The notes under the pieces were generated by a model. It made no database searches. It was not told the origin of the DNA and saw only the letters and a list, made by a program, of their open reading frames with translations. Both the position numbers and the translations under genes were made by a program. A DNA stretch of 64,000 bases from Diplonema papillatum (taxonomy: Eukaryota; Euglenozoa; Diplonemea; Diplonemida; Diplonemidae), in assembly GCA_030068145.1 (NCBI GenBank), contig JAPJBO010000964.1, positions 1 to 64,000 of the forward strand. Direction: 5' to 3'. Below, one piece after another: positions 33,972 through 44,989 of this stretch (the first letter of the stretch is position 1; every line of letters starts with the position of its first letter).

Positions 33972-34068
33972 TACCGTAAACGGAAATAAGTTGGACCGGA
34001 CAAAATGGTCCAACTCACCTATTTTGGGCTCTGGTGGTCCAACTTTTGTCCGGCCACTTTTTTTCGGG
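33972..34068. repeat. GGTCCAAC foldback repeat, copy 2
   Basis: Arms GGAAATAAGTTGGACCGGAC and GTCCAACTTTTGTCCGGCC enclose a short centre containing GGTCCAAC in both orientations. Confidence 0.75.
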
Positions 34069-34574
34069 GGGTTCTGTGTACTTGGTGCAGTTTTGCGGCT
34101 GGCCAGCACTCGCTCCACTCCGTAGTCGCGCATGGGTCCGCCGCCAGGAGTTCCCGAACACTGCGCGGCGCTGCGTAACCCGCTGAGTTCCCTCCAGCAA
34201 CTCGCAACGAAGCACCCTGGCCATGGTCATTGGTCGCCATGGCCCTGTGGTGGAATCACAAGATCTTCCTTGCGCGGAAGGATGTTTGATCGCGACCGGT
34301 TGCGGTTGGTCAGTGCCGAGCGTGGACCAAGATGCGTCCACCGTCTGTCCCATTGCTTTGGTAGAGTGCAAACGCAAAAATGCAGAGTGCAAACGAGATG
34401 GCTCGAGGTTGTGTGGCTGACAGTGAAGGAAAAAGTATGAGCCGCCAATAAACGACGATCTTGGTACGCTCAAGAAGAAACCCAACGCATCTCTCGCGCC
34501 TGACTACCCATTTGTCACGGGACATTTTTTACCTCATGCCCATCGACCCAACCCCGCCTAAGTGGATACGTGCC

Positions 34575-34688
34575 TGGGCGGAAATATGTTGGACCGGACA
34601 AAATGGTCCAATTGTTTTGGTCGTCCGCGGTCCAACCTTTGTCCGGTCCAACATATTTTCGGTCCAACATATTTCCGGTCCAACTTTC
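34575..34688. repeat. GGTCCAAC foldback repeat, copy 3
   Basis: The left arm CGGAAATATGTTGGACCGGA is mirrored several times on the right (TCCGGTCCAACATATTTTCG, then GGTCCAACATATTTCCGG). This shows internal duplication of the right arm. Confidence 0.8.
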
Positions 34689-36336
34689 TTCTGCTTATGG
34701 TATGGAAGATCCACGGGGGGTTTCGAGGGCTGAAGGATTCTTGTCACACGAGGGTGCTAGGGGAAGTTGTTTGGGCTGTTGCCGTGAGATTAGTACTTCT
34801 TGGGGTTTGGTGGTTGCTTGGTCGGGTCGGGGTGTTGGGAACGAACGCGGTGCCTACTGCTTCATTTTATTGTCGTTGATTATTGGGGTGTTGCTGCCGC
34901 TGCCGTGCTTGCGTTCACCTTCTTCCTATGCTTGTAGGGCCCATGTTGCCCATTCAGCGCACTTGTCTCCCGGGCAGCTGGCACGCGTAGAGCCACACTC
35001 CGGATTACCGCGTGGTTCCCTTCGCATAGGCGTCCAGGGCCTGCATTCGGGTGGGTGCCCGAACACCGGCCTTTGGTCCGCCTCCGGCTGAAACCATCTA
35101 GAGCGCTGTGTCGCCCCCTGTCAGAATGTGTTGAGAGGTGGCCTTTTCGTTGCACCCTCCTAAACCACATATCTCCGTTGTGCCGTTTTGTAGAATCGAT
35201 TGCCTCACTAGCGCACTGCTCCGCTGGACCTCCGGAGTTGCTGCTCTGTGGCGCGTTTAGTCGCTCTCTGATGCTCGAGGGTCCCCCGTGCAAACCTGCC
35301 GATCTCTTCCATCTGCACTAGGCCGGCGGCATCTTGGGCGCATACATATTGATCCACATCAAAGACGCTTCGTCCGTTCAGCACTCTTCCTGCTGCCTCG
35401 TCCGCTTTTTCATGTTTACGAAACCTCACAAATTCTGACTATTATGGTCGAGCCCGAGTGTTACATTGATGGGCTGTGTGGAACTCCTCACTGCGGCAAC
35501 AACAATGTCAAGATCCCTGCTTGGGCAAAGCCTCCGTGCCGAAGCGTGTCGGGAAATGGTAGGCATGCTCGGACCGACTGGAAGTATTCGCAACAGTCAG
35601 GCGGCCGCTTCTGCCCAGGGTTCCCCGCTCCCCGCTCACGTCGCTATTGTAGAGTGTGTTTCACTGTTGTGAATTTGGCACGACACCACTCACAGTGCGT
35701 CTCTCTTGCCTCCGTTTCTTCTCATTTTGTAGACGCTTTTCCTCGGCAGCTGTCAACTAGCTCAACAAAAGTCTCAGGGTAAAGGGGCTGGACAGTGCGT
35801 ACAGTTCCAGTTGGGTGCGCGCTGCTCCTCTCATCCTTTTTCAACGGCGCCGCTGTCTATCAGGGGAGATGATTCCCATCAAGGCCCCCAACAACCCTGC
35901 CCAACTCAGTCCGAGGGGTAGTGCACATCGACCAAACCTCCCCAGTTTTCGATCTCGCAACTTTTCACGCAAAACCCCCTATAAATCACTGTTTTGGACT
36001 GAAAAACACCTGAATTCACTTGTAATTTTTACTAGTGCACTAGTAAAACTTACAAGTGCACTAGTAAAATTTACTAGTGCACTTGTAAATTTTACTAGTA
36101 GAAGTGTAAATTTTACTAGTAAAATTTTTTACTAGTAAATTTACTAGTAAAAGGGTCATTTTACAAGTTTACTACTGCACCGTGTAGGTCCCTCCCCCCC
36201 CCCAGATATTGGTGGTGAACCCACTCACATACTGAGAGTAGCTGGGCCCAGCTTTCGACTCCAAAAGCTATTTCTCATTGTGCCCGGCAGCTCAAAACCC
36301 GAGCTTCGGGTTGAAATATTGGTCCTGGCGGACGGA

Positions 36337-36570
36337 GTATCCGACGGAGTATCCGAGCTAGCGGACGGTAGCGGACGGAGTATCCGAGCGAGCGGACGGT
36401 GGCGGACGGAGTATCCGAGCTAGCGGACGGTAGCGGACGGAGTATCCGAGCTAGCGGACGGTAGCGGACGGAGTTTCCGAGCTAGCGGACGGTAGCGGAC
36501 GGAGTTTCCGAGCTAGCGGACGGTAGCGGACGGAGTTTCCGAGCGAGCGGACGGTGGCGGACGGAGTATC
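36337..36570 (+). repeat. 31-bp minisatellite (forward)
   Basis: Units read AGCGGACGGAGTATCCGAGC plus TAGCGGACGGT, about seven copies with TAT/TTT and TAG/GAG variants. The same units run in the opposite direction at about 36938-37110. Confidence 0.85.
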
Positions 36571-36814
36571 CGTCTCACAGTTTCACTGAGGGAGTTGATG
36601 CACCACGAAAAGTCGATTAGAGAACTTAACACACCCTTCAGGGTGTGGTTGGTTCAAAGAGAAATTCAAGTTTTACCACGATGTCAGGCTCGCCTCTTCG
36701 TGGATGGAAGGTGACCTCGCCCAAGCTCGTTTCCCCGGGTTAAGGCAGTCACTCAACATTCCCTTGCGCTAGTGCTATCAGTTACAAAGACGTGTTCTTA
36801 CTTCTCCCTTTCTC

Positions 36815-36940
36815 CTAGGCAGTTCTCGTCAGACAATACGAAGAGCAGAAACTCTTCTAGGCAGTTCTCGTCAGACAATACGAAGAGCAGAAACTCTTCT
36901 AGGCAGTTCTCGTCAGACAATACGAAGAGCAGAAACTCCG
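36815..36940 (+). repeat. 42-bp minisatellite, 3 copies
   Basis: The unit begins AGGCAGTTCTCGTCAGACAA and ends GCAGAAACTCTTCT. The three copies are near-identical. Confidence 0.85.
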
Positions 36941-37110
36941 CTACCGTCCGCTCGCTCGGATACTCCGTCCGCTACCGTCCGCTAGCTCGGATACTCCGTC
37001 CGCCACCGTCCGCTAGCTCAGAAACTCCGTCCGCCACCGTCCGCTCGCTCGGATACTCCGTCCGCCACCGTCCGGTAGCTCGGAAACTCCGTCCACTACC
37101 GTCGGCCAGC
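36938..37110 (-). repeat. 31-bp minisatellite (inverted array)
   Basis: About five copies of the complement of the 36337 array (CTCCGTCCGCTACCGTCCGC). Together with 36337-36570 they form a large potential stem around about 370 bp. Confidence 0.85.
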
Positions 37111-37462
37111 TCGGAACTTGCACCAAGATTCTCTTGGTGCAAGTTGTCCGAAAATCTCTAAGTCGGTTTCCCAGGGGACTTGCCTGGAAAACAGTTTTTG
37201 GACTCAGGAATTCTTTGGGAAATGGATAAGTACAAATAGCCAAAATTTCGAGGATTTGGAATTTTTTGGAAAGTGCGTCGATCAAGTCGTGGCAGCTCGG
37301 CAGGTGCCGCCGCGAGTCATCAGGAGCCGGTATCGACGAGTCGGACACGCTGTGTTGATGGTGCAGCTGTCAACCAGCGTATAGAGACGTTTTTAGGGCC
37401 TGGGGTGGGTAGGTCCCCCCCCCCAGGCATCTTGTTAAGAACCATCCATCCATCCATCAGCC

Positions 37463-37805
37463 GGCTGACCCCCCCCCCCCCCCCCCCCCCCCCCAGGCTA
37501 TTTTCACTGTGGAGGGGGGAGACGCTACCTGTCACACTCTAAGGTGGTCACCACGGTGGGCGGTCAGAAAAAAAAAATTTTTTTTTTGCCCCAAATACCC
37601 CAAATACCACACTTTGGAAAATTTTTGTGGGCCCACTTTTGGCAGGGAATTTTGACCATTTCACCTTAGAGAATTTGACCACCCAGCCTCCAAGGCAACT
37701 GCACTGTAGAGGGGGGGGGGGGGGGGGGGGGGGTCTGGTTTATCCGGCCATCCGGCCAAAGTGGCTGATCCTTAACAAGAGCGCTGCCCCCCCCCCCCCC
37801 CCCCA
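37463..37805. repeat. long poly-C / poly-G runs
   Basis: A run of about 30 C starts near 37469, a run of about 20 G lies near 37712-37733, and a run of about 17 C near 37787. An A/T palindromic run (A9 T9-like) occurs near 37568-37588. Confidence 0.8.
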
Positions 37806-38565
37806 TTTTCGTGGGAAAAAAGTCCGCTATAGTAAAATCCTCTCCCCCTATGCGCACAGTTTTTTCGGCAGTTTATTGCGCATATATTTGTAAGTTTCCC
37901 AAAATTTTTGAGCATTGTAAATATTATGAGGTTTCGTAAATATTATGAGACTCTGCCCTTAATATTTACAAAACCCGACATCTCACCAGAGCAACCCCAA
38001 GAAATGACTGACCTGCCATCACGGGAAGACGGTGTTTGCAGTGCTCGTGTGCAAGCTCCATCGTATCGGACGAAGACACTGGAGAAGGTGAAGACGTCTT
38101 CGAGGGACTGGCATCACAGGCCAGAGTATTCGTTGTCCAGGCCGAGCAAGAAGCAGCCGGTGTCTCCGACGGCTTCGGAAGTTCACTATCTGGTGAGATA
38201 TCAAACATCTTGTGTTCGATGCCCTTAACCCCTGGAGAGACCACATCAGAGCATGACCAACCCCGCCAGCAACCCAGCAGCTGAAAGAGACGCAGGGAGA
38301 ACAATGGTACCAAGAAGCGTGCACGTTTAACAGAATACTGCAAACATGAAGTTGGCAGCCGCCACGTGGAGCACGGCACTGCAGAAAGCTCGTGCAGCAG
38401 GTACTCCCAGGAAGGAAAGTTGCTCGCCAAAATAAAAAAATGGAAAATGTAAATATTAAGAAAATGTAAATAATAAGAGATTTTGTAAATATTAAGAGCA
38501 TTTTGTAAATATTAAGAGAATGCAAATATTAGAAAAATGCAAATATTAAGCGAGGGGGGGGTTTA

Positions 38566-41016
38566 ATCTGGCAAGACCTGATTTCAAGACGAGGGATGTC
38601 GATTAGATTGAGCTTGAATGCCATACCACACGCTCGAGCTTGCTGTTTACCCGGACTTGTCCAAGGCGTCCCGTCTCAGCACCCCTGCGTTGCGAGTTTA
38701 ACGCACTCGCGGTGCTGTCGTACGTCTTCCTTCTCCGGACGAACAACGAAGCGCTTCCTCTCTGTCGAGGGCTTGAGACCGACGCCCCTCACTCAGCTCT
38801 CCACGACGTTAAGACATCGAAGCGACACAGCTCCGTCTTCCGATTCCAACAGGAGTTGCATATTGTCCTCGCCTCCCGGAAAAGCAATCAAGGCGGAGAG
38901 GTTTTAACGAGGGGTTGCACATGCAAGGCCACGACCGTTACAGTAGGATGGCGTTCCCGTTCATCCAGAACACGACCGAGCCTGGCCGACGGGTATTCCA
39001 ACTCACTTATCCAATCGTGCTGGAGTATGTGAAGTTGAAGGCAGACTGCCACCAGAAGCCGATCGCGAGGGTGTTGGGTCTCTTGACGGGCAGGACGGTG
39101 GCCAGGGAAGTCGGAGTCTGATAACGAGTGTGTGACGACTCACCTGCCGAATGCACCGGTCCCGAAAATGGATGATGCTCAAGCGATGCACCCGTCGTCG
39201 GCCGCGTACTGGGCCAGGCGTTCGGAAACAGGCTGCACACCACAACCGAAGTCAACCAACGCCAAGTAATATACAACAATAATGTTGCAAAGCAGGGTTG
39301 GAGCTTGGATCTTTTGGGGTTGACGCCTGAAATCAGGGTGTACTAACAATCTTGCGGGTTGCTTCATAATGTTTTGCGTCTTGATGGTTGACCAGAGATC
39401 CCAGCCCGCAACGTAATCAAGTGGGAAATTGATCAAACTGTCATGCGCAAACGAAACGAAGCGCCTGTCTTTTTTTAATTAGTACTTGGCTCGACTTCTT
39501 GCGCGAGCTTTACCAAAAATACAACCAAATCGGGTCAGCTGTCCAGCCGAGCTCCACCCCTGCTGCGAAGCCCCCGTATCACTCGACCAAAAGCCAATAC
39601 AAGCAACCGCGGAAGTTTTGACATTCTTTCCAATCAAACCGTGGACATGAACTCGCATGAATCCTCCCCCTCCCCCACAAACTAAGTGGGGCGACCGGAT
39701 ACTCCTCGGAGAGATGGTCCCTGCACTCTAACTCGTCTCTCTCTCTCTCTCTCTCTCTCTAAGTTTCTTTCCTCCCCTGTGTGGGGCTGTTGTTGTAAGT
39801 AAGAGAGCCAGTAAGCAAGCACAATGGCAGATCAAACCGGGTCGCTCCAACTCGCGGAGTGATATTTAATAGATGGGCAACATGGCCGATGTGTGCAAGC
39901 ACATCAGCGAATCCTGAGATCTTTTTTGCTATTTTTCAGGATGCTCCGAACGGTACCAGGGAAAGCCTGCTACACAGGGAGCCAAGCTCCACGTGTTCGG
40001 CGGTACTGCAGAGCCACGGGCCTACGGGTCAAGTGGCTACTGATTTCCCAAACTAAAGCACCACAGCGTGGTGCTCCTTGGGGCCTCGCGCTTTGCGCTG
40101 AACACAAGCTCGTCGAGACGGTCAGTCACAGGGCAGAGCGGACGGGGTCGTAGCACTGCCTCCGACCACAAGCTTTGCAAGCTGTGGTTGACCGTCATGT
40201 TCCTGGACCCGGAGCGGCCATTTTCCTTTTTCGCGACGCTCCAATTCGAGGGGTGACAGTTGATGGCTGGTTGTGTATCGCACGTACCCCGCGTGAAAAA
40301 AACAAACACCGGCAAATCAAGAGATCCTTTTCGATGTGGTACGGACGCCCCTGTTCGAGGACGTAGTTAACGGTTTGCAACATCGCCGAGTCGGTATTGC
40401 GAGGCGGCAAATTCCATGAAAGGCAGTTTGCTGCTTACCCGGACTTGTCCAGGGCGTCTCGTCAGATCCCGCTTTGCCAAACCCCTAAAAGTCAACCAAC
40501 GTAACGTATTATACAAAGCCCTGTGTGCAGGTTGCTGCGTATTGTGGGGTGGTGCTTGGATTTTGGGGGTTGACGCCGAAGGCAGGTCAAATCAGCACCG
40601 GATGAAGCCGGAGTTCGTCAGATCGGGCTCCCCGCCACTACTTTTCGCGAACGCCTTCTACAAGACTCCGAGACGATGCCAAAAGGGAAGGGGTTTGGGC
40701 ATACTTATTCATATCTTGGCGAAGTACGATGCTAGGCATGTGGGGGAATGCGACCCGTATTCTGAACCGAATTAGGACCCAAAGCCAGTTGGAAAGCCTT
40801 CTGCTGCATATCACGTGCACGCCATCGTACTTCACCAGAAGCTTTCTGCCCAATTCCCCCCTTTCCCCTTTTGGCATCGTCTCTTATACTGTTGTCTCGT
40901 ATCCTTAAGATTCAACAAGATGCAGATCTGGCTTAATCCGATCTCACAAACGTCCAGTTGCTTTGACTAGCTCTCGAGGGGACTTCTAAGCCGGTCTATC
41001 CCTATCTCCTGGAACT
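38566..41016. other. repeat-rich intergenic region
   Basis: It contains family A copy 2 (39953-40230) and a CT microsatellite (about 39738-39760) inside a segment shared with 52748-52822. It also has a pair of related segments: GTTTACCCGGACTTGTCCA near 38643 with its relative near 40434, and AGTCAACCAACG near 39247 with its relative near 40490. No gene is recognised. Confidence 0.5.
39953..40230 (+). repeat. dispersed repeat family A, copy 2 (plus)
   Basis: A full unit starting GTACCAGGGAAAGCCTGCTA and ending near GGAGCGGCCATTTTCC. Aligned blocks shared with the other copies include CCAAACTAAAGCA, GCTCGTCGAGACGGTCAG and GCTGTGGTTGACCGTCA. Confidence 0.85.
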
Positions 41017-41500
41017 GCATTCTTCTGTCTATCGAATCGAGGTCCACCACGGTCTATCAGGTACAACCCTATCCCCTGAAGCTGCATAGAATGGCCTGGA
41101 GCTGCATTCTTCTGTCTATCACGGTCTATCAGGTACAACCCTATCCCCTGAAGCTGCATAGAATGGCCTGGAGCTGCATTCTTCTGTCTATCACGGTCTA
41201 TTAGGTACAACCCTATCCCCTGAATATGCATAGAATGGCCTGGAGCTGCATTCTTCTGTCTATCACGGTCTATTAGGTACAACCCTATCCCCTGAATATG
41301 CATAGAATGGTCTGGAGCTGCATTCTTCTGTCTATCACGGTCTATCAGGTACAACCCTATCCCCTGAAGCTGCATAGAATGGCCTGGAGCTGCATTCTTC
41401 TGTCTATCACGGTCTATCAGGTACAACCCTATCCCCTGAAGCTGCATAGAATGGCCTGGAGCTGCATTCTTCTGTCTTTCACGGTCTATCAGGAGGAGAT
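41017..41500. repeat. 72-bp minisatellite
   Basis: About six tandem units containing CTATCAGGTACAACCCTATC, CCCTGAAGCTGCATAGAATG and GGAGCTGCATTCTTCTGTC. The unit is a multiple of three, so a 197-codon minus frame (LIDRDRQKNAAPGHSMQLQG repeats) stays open through it. Nothing else supports that frame as a gene. Confidence 0.9.
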
Positions 41501-41804
41501 GGACCGGTTGATCCTGCGCGAGCGCCATTGCCCTTTGACAGATAGAACCGGCGTTCGCATCCGACCTTTCCGAAATCACCGTTTAACCCCCAAACATCAT
41601 CCCCATCGCAAAGCCCAACCTCACTAACAAGACATTCCGAGCAAGCCTCTTACAAAACAAAGAAAATGAAACCGAAGCACGTTGCTGAAATTACTACCAT
41701 TCAAGCAGTGCAGAGAGATCGAGCAATCCCCTTTCTGCTCTGCGAAGCTTACTTCGCAGATTGCCACCGCAAAAAGAAGACAAATCAGGGCGTTCTAGCG
41801 AGTC

Positions 41805-42035
41805 ACAGTCGTAAGGAGGGCGGACCTGGGGGCTTTACTGATTGCTCAGACAGTTGTACTGTGACGAGTTTTCCTGTACCGCCTGACAAATCAGACTCCT
41901 CGCACCGCAGCCCTGTCTGCAGGCACTGTGGCTCCGCGCTGATGATGGTCCGCCTTGTGTGTCCGTGGTTTCAAGACCGAAGCATGGTGCAGATATGACC
42001 AGTGTGGTGTGAGCACATTCCAAGCACGTTCAAAC
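41805..42035 (+). repeat. dispersed repeat family B, longest copy
   Basis: Starts near GGATTGCTCAGAC-like sequence, continues through CCGCCTGACAAATCAGACTC and CTGTCTGCAGGCACT and ends near TTCCAAGCACGTTC. Aligns with 23110-23365 over most of its length. Confidence 0.7.
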
Positions 42036-43004
42036 CCATCCCCCGTGTGCAACCGGTTGTGGCAGAGCCAGGGCGTCAGGGAGCAAACGCAATGGCAGAT
42101 TAAGTTCCGCGATTGTAGACGACACTTGTGCAAAAACACATCGTTCCTTTTCGATATGGCGGGTCGAAGTTGATGGTTGGCACCACATAGCCGCACGTAC
42201 ATACGTATGCGCAAGTTACAGAGGCAACGCAATTGATGCTTGCAGGAGAATGGTTGGCCACATGTCCGTTGTACAATGCACATTCGTGTATGAGGGTCCG
42301 TTGCTTGTTCCGCTCGTCCCGCATGAGACCAGCCCTTATCAAGGGGAATTCTGCCCACACGTTCTTGGAGTGCACGCCGTTGCGCAGACGCTTCTCTGTT
42401 TCTCACTCTTTCTTCTTGCTTCTACTTTACAACGTTTCTGTTCTGTAACCGACCGGGTAATCCGATACGATCAAAGCCACTACACACAGCATCACTTGCC
42501 GTGATCCTGCTGGTCACTGCCAAGTCTGGCCCTGGCACTTTGCCTCAGCCTCGTAGTTGATCGCACTCTGTACCCGCATTTACTAGTAGAACATTCTCTC
42601 TTTTCAGCTCGGGCACTTGTTGGGTTTCTCCCTTGACGGAGTGCACCTATACGCCTTGGTACCGTACGTTTGAAATCCTCAAATTTAGCGCGCGAGCTTC
42701 CCGGTATTGTCTGAAAGCGCCTTGGGGAACCCCTATCCAGCACACTTCTCTGCCGTTTTTTTCATTGTCTGCCGTGGGCTGCCCTGCGATCGATGTTGTG
42801 ACTGCCACGTTTTGGTAGTGATCCGGAATTCCGACCCTCACAACGAAATACCGTGTTCGGAAAAATGTTGGACCGGAAAAAATCCTAATATTCTGGAGAC
42901 CCCCCAAAAGTCCAATTTTTTCCGGTCCAAACATTTTTCCGGTCCAAAGATTTTTCCGGCAGAACTAGTTTCACTGGATGCCTTGTGAAACGAAGCCAAC
43001 GGAG
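42036..43004. other. intergenic region with a foldback repeat
   Basis: GGTCCAAC copy 4 lies at 42852-42963. No gene is recognised. The 171-codon minus frame at 41891-42406 overlaps the family B repeat and looks spurious. Confidence 0.45.
42852..42963. repeat. GGTCCAAC foldback repeat, copy 4
   Basis: The left arm TCGGAAAAATGTTGGACCGG is mirrored on the right by TTCCGGTCCAAACATTTTTC and a further TTCCGGTCCAAAGATTTTTC. Confidence 0.8.
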
Positions 43005-43024
43005 TCAAGTAGCCGTGGACCAGT

Positions 43025-43955
43025 GTGGCTCCTGCGCCAGCCGCGCCAGGCCGCGCCAGAAAACCCTGTTTTCTGGCGCGTTTGGCGCGTTTGGCGCGAT
43101 TGGCGCGCCCGTAGTGTTTTTACCAGGAATTGACAACTTTTTCATTTTGGGATCATCATTCGTCCAGTTTCTCGGCGATCCCGGCGTGCGTTCCGACAAT
43201 TTTTTTGTTCGATGAGAAGATCGATGGCGAAATCTTCCAGAGAACCTGTTCTCAGAGGGTGTCAGCCTATTCTGGTGCCTTCCCACACCCCCTGTCCTTC
43301 CAGAGCCACTGAAAAACAAGCTTTTTCCAGGGGATCGATCCCTGCAAGCAGCCTTTTTGGACCGGTTTGGACGTGCTCGCCATGGTAATCCATGGTACCC
43401 TGCGGCAATGCAAGGCCGACGAACCACAGGGATCCACTTACGGTTCCGGGTCTATTTGGCACCGTTCTCTTCATCCGAGAAAAAATCGAGCAAAAAGTCG
43501 TCGGGAAAAAGTTGCTACGTGGACCAGCGGGAAATTGTCACCTACCTGGGGACGATTCCTGTCCTTCCCGTGGTAAACCTGCCGCCCGGTGCTCTGCATC
43601 TTATGAGGAGTCACGAACCACACACATACGTATGGGTCCCCGAGTCTATTTTGAACCGTTCTCTTCATCGGAGCTGAGGGCGAGCAAAACGTCGTTGAAA
43701 AAGATCTGTTACGTGGACCAGCGGGAAAATATCACCACAACTTTTGCCAAACCCAGATTCCACTGTTTGTGCATTGAAAAATGGCCCGGGAAAATTATCA
43801 ATTTCCCCGAGGTACTCTTTTTGCCCCGTGCATGTGACGAGGGAGCCTAAATTTCCTTGGGGCTACAGGGTGCGCCAAACGCGCCGCGCCGCGCCAAACG
43901 CGCCAGGCTTGGCGCGCTTGGCGCGCGCCGCGCCACGCCAAACGCGCCAGGCCCC
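43025..43955. repeat. segment bounded by (T)GGCGCG palindromic clusters
   Basis: Both ends are dense in CGCGCCA and TGGCGCG in both orientations (43025-43110 and 43868-43952). Between them are two diverged roughly 190-bp direct repeats. One contains ACGTGGACCAGCGGGAAATT at about 43516 and the other its ACGTGGACCAGCGGGAAAAT relative at about 43710. Both are preceded by CGTTCTCTTCATC. It is probably a decayed mobile element. No transposase is visible. Confidence 0.5.
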
Positions 43956-44121
43956 AGGAGCCACACTGCGTGGACAAAAGAGCAGTCGTTGCGGATGATG
44001 AGTTTTGAGACTGAACAGTGACCGTACCCTATGAAAGGCAGGCATACTGCGAGCTAATCAGCGTGCACTGCGACGCGAACTTAAGGTATGAAGAACTAAT
44101 CTTCGTTTGCCAACTTGTCAG

Positions 44122-44217
44122 AAGCGCAAACACCACTCAAGTTCACGTCGCAATGTGCACAACGACGTCAGAAGCGCAAACACCACTCAAATTCACGTCG
44201 CAATGTGCACAACGACG
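44122..44217 (+). repeat. 49-bp tandem duplication
   Basis: Two near-identical units, GTCAGAAGCGCAAACACCAC continuing to CAATGTGCACAACGAC, with one difference (AAG against AAA). Confidence 0.85.
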
Positions 44218-44332
44218 AGTACCGACCGTGTTCTGGATTGCTGTGTCGCAGCCACTGCACTGCAGTCCCTGCTTGGACGTGCTTGGCCCAATAACGCGAC
44301 GTGCAGTCCGTTTGCATCCTTCTTCAGCGCAT

Positions 44333-44823
44333 TCTAGCTTGAGGTGAGAGACGAGGGCTTAGCGGTGCGAGAAGAGGCAACACGAACATTCTCGCCGCTG
44401 TTGGCATCGGTGGTGCTCTCGTCCTCTGTCTCCTCTTTGTACACCATCTGATCGTCGCTACTGTCACTATCGCCCTCACCTTCGATCGAGGAATGCCCGG
44501 ATGCTTTCTGTGACGTCTTGTTCACCAACCTTTCGCGATTTGATCTTCACAAGAGGAACGTTTGAAAGTTCTGCTTCGGGTATCAACTCGCTTTCATCAG
44601 TGTCTTCGCCACCTCCATAGTTTTCCATAATGTTGTCGTAGCAAGGTTCAAAAAGCGACGTCCCCCAAGTAGCTTTTTGTTTGTAGTCGACCAGGGTTTT
44701 TTCTAGGATTTCAAATTTTCGAGCTGGAGTGGGGAAACTTTTCGACGCGTTTTCAGAGCCGAATTGCCAAGCAATCCACGCAAATTGCGCTTTGTGGTGC
44801 TGGCTGCGGGCTTTTCCCCCAAG
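44333..44823 (-). pseudogene. decayed minus-strand coding remnant beside the hAT fragment
   Basis: On the minus strand a frame is open from about 44823 to a TGA at 44476. It includes AQFAWIAWQFGSENASKSF, ARKFEILEKTLVDYKQKATW and GTSLFEPCYDNIMENYGGGE. A second, acidic frame (SDSSDDQMVYKEETEDESTT) takes over near 44528 and ends at 44334, so a frameshift would be needed to join them. It lies on the same strand as, and just downstream of, the hAT C-terminal piece, so it may be part of the same element. No domain is recognised in it. Confidence 0.35.
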
Positions 44824-44989
44824 GCAGCTTAGTTCGACGTTCTCCTGGTGCCGATTAGGCCGGTTAGTTCGTTGTCTTCACATGGGTTCAGTTGCCACAG
44901 CAGGAAGGGAGTGAACGAGGGTTGTGTCACAAAAAAACGGGTGCTGCATTTAGGAATGATAGTCGTGGAACAACCTGGGACAGATCCCA

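Larger units (their letters stand above)
33312..36186. mobile_element. 2.9-kb nested foldback element with TTTACAAGTGCAC iterons
   Basis: The ends TACACGGTGCAGTAGTAAA (33312) and its complement (ending 36186) are followed inward on each side by about 160-185 bp of iterated ACTAGTAAAATTTACAAGTG motifs. They close with a shared TTCAGGTGTTTT block at about 33472 and its complement near 36005. The interior has no transposase ORF. It contains two GGTCCAAC hairpins. Confidence 0.65.
33207..38563. mobile_element. 5.36-kb composite element with C8 inverted ends and TA duplication
   Basis: The left end AACCCCCCCCTCGCTTAATA is mirrored exactly at the right end (…TATTAAGCGAGGGGGGGGTT), and both sides are flanked by TA (33205-33206 and 38564-38565). 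Next to both ends are iterated TGTAAATATTA motifs (33240-33250, 37915-37975, 38445-38550). No transposase ORF is visible, so it is non-autonomous. Its interior has collected other elements: the 33312-36186 foldback, two GGTCCAAC hairpins, inverted 31-bp minisatellites and long poly-C/poly-G runs. TA duplication would fit a Tc1/mariner-class mover, but no enzyme is encoded to test this. Confidence 0.65.

Noticed and set aside
36337..37110. CRISPR array
   Set aside because: Repeats are contiguous 31-bp minisatellite units without unique spacers, in a eukaryotic context.
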